From contig CAJFCJ010000005.1 in the NCBI GenBank assembly GCA_904063045.1, forward strand, positions 4,120,689-4,184,688: a stretch of 64,000 bases of DNA, in the 5' to 3' direction. The translations under genes were made by a program, and so were the position numbers. Under the pieces are notes generated by a model. It was not told where the DNA came from. It was given only the letters and a program-made list of their open reading frames with translations, and did not search any database. Shown here one piece after another: positions 57,789 to 64,000 of the stretch. The number at the start of each line of letters is the position of its first letter. The stretch's first letter is position 1. This DNA comes from Dimorphilus gyrociliatus. Lineage: Eukaryota; Annelida; Polychaeta; Dinophilidae.

Positions 57789-60020
57789 ATGACACAAAGT
57801 ATCGTAATACAAGGTTTGAAGACATGATAAAATTTACAATTTTTCTTTTTTTAAAAAAAGTCCTTCAATGACAGTTGGACAATGCGGGAATCAAATTGGC
57901 TGCCGGTTTTGGGATTTAGCTTTGAAAGAACACGCGTCAGTGAACAGGGTAGATTTTTAGATATATACATATACATTACATAATTTTACAATACTAATAA
58001 ATAAATAAACAGAAATATTTATCTATATATTTATATATATATATATAAAAGACTGTATAAGTATATAATTATCTGGGGAACGAATTTGTGTGATAAAAAT
58101 AACAAAGTCACTAATTTTCCATAACAGAAGGGAATATATGACGATGCCCTGAAAAGTTTCTTTAGAAACGAAGGTGGTGATGAAAATAGAAAGACCATTG
58201 CCGACTTAAAAGCTAGAGTCTGTTGTTTTTATTCCTTTTTTTCGTAAATTTAAATTCTAATAGTGTATACCATTATCTAATTTGTAGGCAATTCTTATTG
58301 ATATGGAAGAAGGAGTCGTAAATGAGATAATGAAAGGGAAATTAAGAAATGTTTTCGATCGTCGTCAACTGATTACTGATGTCTCAGGATCGGGAAATAA
58401 CTGGTTAGTAAGCAACTAATTACAGTCTCCCCCTTCTGTTCTTCCTACTCTCTCTCTCTATCTCTCTCTCTTCAAGGTCGTTATATGGTCTGTTTACCCT
58501 CTTATTCGTAGGGCCGTCGGCCACATGGTATATGGACAGCAGCATAGGGAATCGATATTAGAAAACGTTCGTAAGGAGGCGGAGTCCTGCGACAGTTTAC
58601 AATGCTTCTTTATACTTCATTCTATGGGAGGGGGCACTGGTTCCGGTTTAGGCACTTCAGTCCTAAGATTGGTTGCTGAAGAATATCCGGACGTTTATCG
58701 TTTCGGTTCGCTCTTTAACTTTTAACCTTCCCTTTCCCTCTCCACCCAAACCTCTCTAACAGAAAATCTATTATATAATCCTATTTTTAGTAACCGCCGT
58801 CTATCCATCGTTTGACGATGACGTAATTACTTCGCCTTACAACACGATGCTCGCTACTAATCAACTAACTAATTATGCCAACTGCGTTCTACCGATCGAA
58901 AATCAGTGCTTGACAAACATTATTGAAAGGCACGCTAAAATGAACAAACAATCGGAAAAGAAAACAGGCAAACCGTTCGACAATATGAATGATATAGTAG
59001 CGAACCTTTTATTAAATTTGACCAGGTTAGCAAAATTTGTTAACCACTTTTCTACTCATTATAATTATATCATTTTCGATATATAGCTCCTCGAGATTTG
59101 AGGGTTCTCTTAACGTCGATCTAAACGAGATAACGATGAATCTGGTGCCTTTTCCTAAACTTCATTATATCCTGTCCAGTATGGCACCTATTTATTCTAC
59201 CAAAGGAATAGGGCCTAGAAGGTATACCGAATGAATAAATGAAGGAAATTTCGTTGAATAATTAATTATCTTTTTTTTGTAGATTAGACGAAATTTTTAC
59301 GGATGCTTTTACGTCACTTAATCATCTGGTCGATTGCGATCCGTTAAGAAACCTTTATTTGGCTAGTGGATTGCTGATTAGGGGGAACGTTCAACTATCA
59401 GATGTCAGGAGAAATATAGAAAAGTAAATTTCTCTTGTATAATTAATAATGTCTTTGTTATTATTATTATTAGTAGTAGTATTAGTATTAGTATTATTGC
59501 TTTTTGTTTCTTAAATGATCATTCTCTACTTTTATAGATTACAAATGAAATGTAAATTTGTTCCCTGGAACAAAGATGGCTGGAAAATCGGCTTATGCTC
59601 TGTTGCGCCTGTCGATCATCGCTACTCTTTACTTTCTCTATCAAACAATACTTGCATAGTTGAAACCTTCAAGAACTTACAATCTCGATTTAATAAACTC
59701 TATACCAGAAAGGCGAGTACAGCACATGTTATTTATTATATCTACGCCGAAAAAACTGATAAACTAAACCCGTATAACAATTATTTTTTGTTTTTTAGCT
59801 CGTTTTTCTCTTTCCCTCTCGCTTTCTCCTACTCTTTTTTCTTTATTATTAAAACATTACCCCTTTACAGGCTCATATTCATCATTATACCGATCATGGA
59901 GAAATGAGTATTAACGAATTTGATTTGGCAAATGAAAGCTTAAAATCATTGATAGAGGAATACGACGACTTAAATACGCGCCAATGGATAGTACCGGAAA
60001 GGCTAAAAATTGTTTTATAG
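57789..60020 (+). CDS. TUBE1: Epsilon-tubulin
   Basis: Epsilon-tubulin is needed with delta-tubulin to form and keep centriole triplet microtubules. Ten exons (57789-57813, 57875-57948, 58128-58217, 58288-58403, 58512-58705, 58791-59025, 59087-59221, 59283-59423, 59538-59712, 59871-60020) give 444 residues. It starts MTQSIVIQVGQCGNQIGCRF, then FWDLALKEHASVN, AILIDMEEGVVNEIMKGKLR, ITDVSGSGNNWAVGH and the tubulin signature MGGGTGSGLGT. DDVITSPYN, NDIVANLLLNLTSSSRFEGS, RGNVQLSDVRRNIE and KAHIHHY match epsilon-tubulin specifically. The intron after 59712 has a GC donor. Insertions present in the vertebrate protein are shorter here. Confidence 0.96.
59713..59870 (+). other. GC-AG intron in TUBE1
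   Basis: The exon ends CCAGAAAG and the intron begins GCGAGT; it ends CCCTTTACAG. Only this GC donor keeps the frame into KAHIHHYTDHGE. The GT six bases into the flanking sequence would shift the frame and reach a stop. Confidence 0.7.
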
Positions 60021-60845
60021 ACCTTCAATAGATTTTCAAACCGTTAACAGTAAGTACATTTTTGTTATTGCAAATCGATCGAACGTCGTATCGACAAAAT
60101 TCACTTGGTAAAGAGTTTGTAACTGTTTTTGTTATAGCTCTTTAAAGAGCTCCTGCTGTCGCTTTATTGCTATGATATCCGTTAATTAGTAAATGCTATG
60201 GCAGTTTTTTATCGAGTGTGTACTTAAAAGTCGGCTACCGTGAAATTTTTAAGATGTAGGCTTAATATACTCTCAATAGTACTTGTAGAAGAAAATATAG
60301 ATGGCTAAATATATATATATATATATTTATATATACTGCTATAAAGACATATAGATAGATGGATAGATATGTAAGAATATATATATATATATATATATAG
60401 TATATTTATAGTATTTACATATATTTATATAAATACAGTTCCTGCATGCAAACGCACTTGTATATATCTTTATACTAAAAAAATTTATGCTTGTAGCTGT
60501 GAGTACTTTTATCTTACAAAACACGCAACTATTCTCAAACAGACATATTTACCATACATTTACAATATGCAAAAGGTGTATACATATATTTATATACTAT
60601 ACTATTTGAGTTTGTAGCTGAAACCTACTATTGAACTTATTGTCTCCTCTCTTCACCGCGTCTTTTCTGACTTATCTCCCATCATCCATCCGTTCCTCCC
60701 ACCCTCCTACCATTCATTCTGCCCGAATAAATTTATTATAAGGCCTATAGATAAATATGAATACGACTACACAGTAGTTTAAGTATTATTCGTAAATATC
60801 CGCTGATGTTTCTGCCTATCAGCAGTTTGATTATATACATGTACA

Positions 60846-60877
<32 letters not shown>

Positions 60878-62000
60878 AATGTACTATATACATATCAATA
60901 TTCAACTCGTTATACTGTATACACCGCATACGAATATTGTATATGAAGATAGGAGCTACATTCTATTATGTATGTAGAGAGAAAAGACTATTTTTCTTTC
61001 ACTCAGACATATATACGGTAATCGATAGAATTTGACATATATTCCCGACAAGCTATAAATCAAGTCCGATACGGAAGAAGGGCTGTGGCTGTATTTTCTT
61101 TGGTTAGGTTAAAAAAATTGGGGGAAAAAAAAAAACGCTAAAAAACAAAGATTGAAAATTTTAAATCTTCATTTTTTATGTAGAAATTAATAAGATAAAG
61201 AGCTTTAAGAAACTCTTAGACACGATCTTGCACCAGTAACGCTCGAACATTAATGAGCGCGATTTCCGTTAATTAATTCCATTCTCCCAGTCGACTTTCC
61301 TATTCCATACAGTGCAGCCGTCGATATTTCTCTTTACAGTTGACTGAACGCCCGGTTTAGTTTTTTTTTTCTTCTTTTCCTAACGCAGACCGGCCGACGC
61401 CTTGGCTAAGAAATTCTTTAAAAAGGCCTAATTGCTGCAGAAATAAAGACGTCTACCGCTTCACTCAGTCGTCTTCCTTTGATGTCTGCACATTTTACGT
61501 GGTCAGGTGAGTGTAGAAAGTATTTTTTCACGTTTTTTTTATAGCAAAGAGAGAGAGAGAGAGAGAGAGAGACGTCGAACGAGTTGGAGAGCAATTCAAT
61601 TTAGTACATATAGGAAGGGAGGGAGTGGGGCACCGACAAAGCTTCACTGTACAATGCCGTGTTTACGGGCCGTAATAAATGACCTTTACACCCATACCGA
61701 TTGAGTGTAACGGTCTGAAATGACGATTACCAGAGCGTTACTCTCGGGAACCGCTCTTATGATGTTGGCTAAAAACACATAGCGGTTAGCCGATGGCGTA
61801 CGATAAATAATTCTCCTTTCACGCGGCGTTCCCCGTCTTCAAAGCGTCAGTTTCGGATTTAATATACGATATACCGCACTGACTCGACGTCGCATTTACA
61901 CCAACTAACCCCTTCGACGTTCTATCGATTTCTACTGTCATAAAATTTTAACGTTTGCAGACAAATAGGTACGCCTACTTTTTTCTCTGATGACATTTGG
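60021..62000. other. Gene-poor region after TUBE1
   Basis: About 2 kb with (TA)n runs (60308-60326, 60376-60400, 60850-60877), a (GA)n run at 61549-61571 and no recognised exon. GC rises from about 61200 towards the calcium-sensor promoter. Confidence 0.45.
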
Positions 62001-63061
62001 TCCCCTCCCCTCCCTACTCCCTTTTTCTATATACAAGCGAGCGAGCGCGCGCGCGCAAAAGTTGCGGAATGTAGGGAGCGTTGCAGTAGTCACGTGACCA
62101 ACTGCAGCTGGCGGCGGGATGCACCTGGTGCAGTTTTACACTCGGTTTGTTTCGCGCTGGATATATTGCAGTCGCCTCTATAATTCTAGCCTGCCGTTCT
62201 CCGACTTAGGAGCGCTCGTACGTATATATCGGCTTATTGTTTGCAGTCGGTTGTTGACAAACGAGCCGTAATTAGACCAGCGTTTGATAAGCGATTCCGT
62301 GCGGACTGCAAAGTAAGAAAATAACGCGATTTGCAGTGTCGTCGTTATATTTACTTTCCTAGCCGTAGTCTCTCGCCTGAATATTTTATTGGCGGATAGC
62401 GAAAATTACAGCGGAAAGGGAGTGAGGCGCAGTTTTGCAGTTGATTGATGCGGGCGGCGAATATTTGAAGAGATTGAGTGCCAGTTGGATTGGCTGCCGT
62501 TGCGCAACTAAACTATTGAAGAGTTAGCAAATAGTGGAAAAGCTCCTATATGGGAATTTTTTTTATCTGCCGCTTTACCTGTAAAATTGTGTACCGCATT
62601 GCAGTAGCGAAAGATTTAGACACGTCTTCTTCACCTTCATAAATCGGCATAATTAGAGAAAAAAAAGAGAAAAAGTAACATTGTCGCCCTTTTATTGCCA
62701 ATAGGACGTATCTATCAAATATTTGCTGTCGCATGTGTACGTACAGTTAGTCTATTGATCAGTTTGGGGTATTTGCAATCAATTTTTCATTAATATTTTC
62801 TTCGCTTGTAATTAATTTAATCAATCAGCTTAAGCGTTACTTAGCGACGACGCAACCGTATACGCAGACGTATAAATGTGTCCTCGCTGTCTCATTGATT
62901 GGTAGATCGATGATTTAGAATTGTTTCTGTACACTATGGTTGGCATGTGTTAGCTGGTGGCTAACTTGCTTTCTGTACGCTTGATTAATTGTATCGGCAA
63001 TTTGATTTCAGGGCCTATCAAAGCTCTTCTAATTCTGATGTGATGCAACAAAGGACTGATC
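62001..63061 (+). promoter_or_regulatory. Promoter and 5' UTR region of the calcium-sensor gene
   Basis: GC-richer than the rest of the window, with (GC)n at 62045-62056 and a palindromic E-box at 62089-62098. A possible 5' UTR donor (CTGCAAA|GTAAGA) lies at 62312 and an acceptor (TTGATTTCAG) ends at 63011, which would make a 5' UTR exon 63012-63061 joined to the coding exon. Promoter position is inferred. Confidence 0.4.
62089..62098. promoter_or_regulatory. Palindromic E-box GTCACGTGAC
   Basis: A perfect 10-bp palindrome matching the extended E-box bound by USF and MiT/TFE factors (CLEAR-type), in the GC-rich region upstream of the calcium-sensor gene. Confidence 0.4.
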
Positions 63062-64000
63062 ATGGGAAAAGCATCTAGTAAGAGTAAACTGAGTAAGGAA
63101 GATTTGGACTTTTTACTCACCAACACAAACTTTAACAAACGCCAGATAAAGCAGTGGTATAAGGGCTTTATGGTGAGTACATCATTTGTCGTCGTTTTCC
63201 TTCCCTCTTTCCCCTTCTCTCTTCACTTGTTTGTCTATCTAACTATTTATCTAACTGTCCGTCCCTCTCCGCACTCTCTTTACTCTCTGTCTGCCTGTCT
63301 CTGTCTGTCTCCCTTGCTCTATCTCTCACGTTCTCTTCTCGTTCTGTTTTTCTTTTCAAGTATTTCCCTTTGCTCTCTTTCTCTCTTTTTTACTCCTCCC
63401 TTCTCTATCTCTCTATATATCTCTCTCTCTCTCTTCTCTCTCTTCTCTCTCTTCTCTCTGTATCTCGCTCAGTACACCTATATATCTAGCACACACATAT
63501 TTTTATCCCTTTTTCGTTTGCTATTTTCTCTCTCTATCTCTTTCTCTCTCTCTCTAACTCTCAATTTAACTCATCTCTATTCTTATTGCTCTCGGCCTAT
63601 CTTTTTCCTCATGCAATCTCGTAGTCATCCACTTTCTGTCTCGCTCTGTTTCCCTTTCTCCTTCTCACCATGTCTCTTTTTACTATTTTTGTTTGGCCCC
63701 ATGAGATTTCGGCCTTATCGCCTAACCGACGCTAGACGTTGACCTTTTTCTCGCTCTTTACTTTATAAATGTTGTTTTGTTTTTTTCATTCGCGCAGCGC
63801 GATTGCCCATCTGGTCAACTGACTAGAAAGAAATTCCTCGAAGTCTACTCGGGTTTCTTCCCAGAAGGAAATGCCGAAAAATTCTGCGAGCATGTCTTTC
63901 GAACCTTCGATTCGGATAATTCGGGCAGAATCGATTTCAAGGAGTTCCTATTAGCCATTAATATAACTTCAGCCGGTAAACCCGAAGAGAAGTTAGAATG
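63062..64000 (+). CDS. Neuronal calcium sensor (visinin/neurocalcin/frequenin family), partial
   Basis: NCS proteins are myristoylated EF-hand switches in neurons. The first coding exon is 63062-63172; the second starts at 63798 and runs off the right edge. [19 protein letters not shown] gives a Gly-2 myristoylation signal. [17 protein letters not shown] is followed by RDCPSG in EF-1, where the Cys-Pro pair makes the hand non-functional as in all NCS proteins. EF-2 is intact: [13 protein letters not shown], after [25 protein letters not shown] matches the xLSVTSRGxxExKL linker. Hippocalcin, neurocalcin and frequenin branches cannot be separated from this half. The 625-bp intron is almost entirely pyrimidine on the coding strand. 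Confidence 0.9.
63173..63797 (+). repeat. CT-rich pyrimidine intron
   Basis: The intron of the calcium-sensor gene consists largely of CT, CTTT and CTAT runs, with the densest (CT)n at 63410-63460. ORFs through it are low-complexity artefacts. Confidence 0.8.

Noticed and set aside
63173-63742. Long ORF continuing the calcium-sensor exon
   Set aside because: It is a read-through of a CT-rich intron. A strong donor (ATG|GTGAGT) and the next exon RDCPSG show the real structure.

Overview
This is an AT-rich nuclear segment from an animal. Nearly every gene has GT-AG introns, usually 40-120 bp, and the gene set points to a bilaterian with a compact genome outside the insect and nematode lines. 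It keeps epsilon-tubulin, the Rab/J-domain protein DNAJC27, a TIKI-type Wnt protease, ZC4H2 and a WW-BAG protein with two IPI/IPV motifs. A small spiralian, such as a miniature annelid, would fit, but that is inference. No prokaryotic operon, CRISPR array, tRNA, rRNA or recognisable transposon was seen.

Layout, left to right. At 58-163 (-) lies the first coding exon of an unidentified gene running off the left edge. 1360-9448 (-) TMEM131. 10495-11680 (+) ELMO-domain protein. 12276-13111 (+) RAB30. 13953-14346 (+) CKS1. 14651-15393 (-) RAB33. 15937-17081 (+) SEC13. 17215-18454 (-) PSMD14/Rpn11. 18887-19791 (+) BAG3-like. 20101-21261 (+) PAAF1. 21573-24937 (+) NAA15. 25396-26448 (-) YIPF6. About 28.07-29.35 kb (-) holds a 61-residue membrane protein with a second ORF 12 nt after its stop. 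29546-30431 (+) WBP1/VOPP1-like. 30976-32517 (-) NDC1. 33950-37387 (-) TIKI/TRABD2. 39321-40214 (+) ZC4H2. 40929-43809 (-) NOC2L. 44384-46466 (+) RAD9. 46589-48240 (-) NOL7-like. 50473-51375 (-) single-EGF transmembrane protein. 51665-52459 (-) TLCD4-like. 55931-57394 (-) DNAJC27. 57789-60020 (+) epsilon-tubulin. From 63062 (+) a neuronal calcium sensor runs off the right edge. I spliced the genes by hand from GT/AG sites; exon sums and phases close in frame for all complete genes except one TMEM131 junction.

Functionally, the left third is rich in secretory-pathway genes (TMEM131, ELMOD, RAB30, RAB33, SEC13, YIPF6) and protein-homeostasis genes (PSMD14, BAG3, PAAF1, NAA15). The middle has nuclear-pore, Wnt, nucleolar and DNA-damage genes. 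The right has a divergent pair of cilium/centriole-associated genes. Many neighbours are head-to-head with 0.4-0.6 kb between start codons, so shared promoters are likely.

The most interesting regulatory signals are six matches to TAGATGGC(A/G)(C/G), the core of the bilaterian CTCF motif, all close to start codons, and a perfect three-unit heat-shock element 41 bp upstream of the BAG3 start codon. Gene-poor stretches from 32.6 kb onward are full of (CT)n/(GA)n and (TA)n microsatellites.
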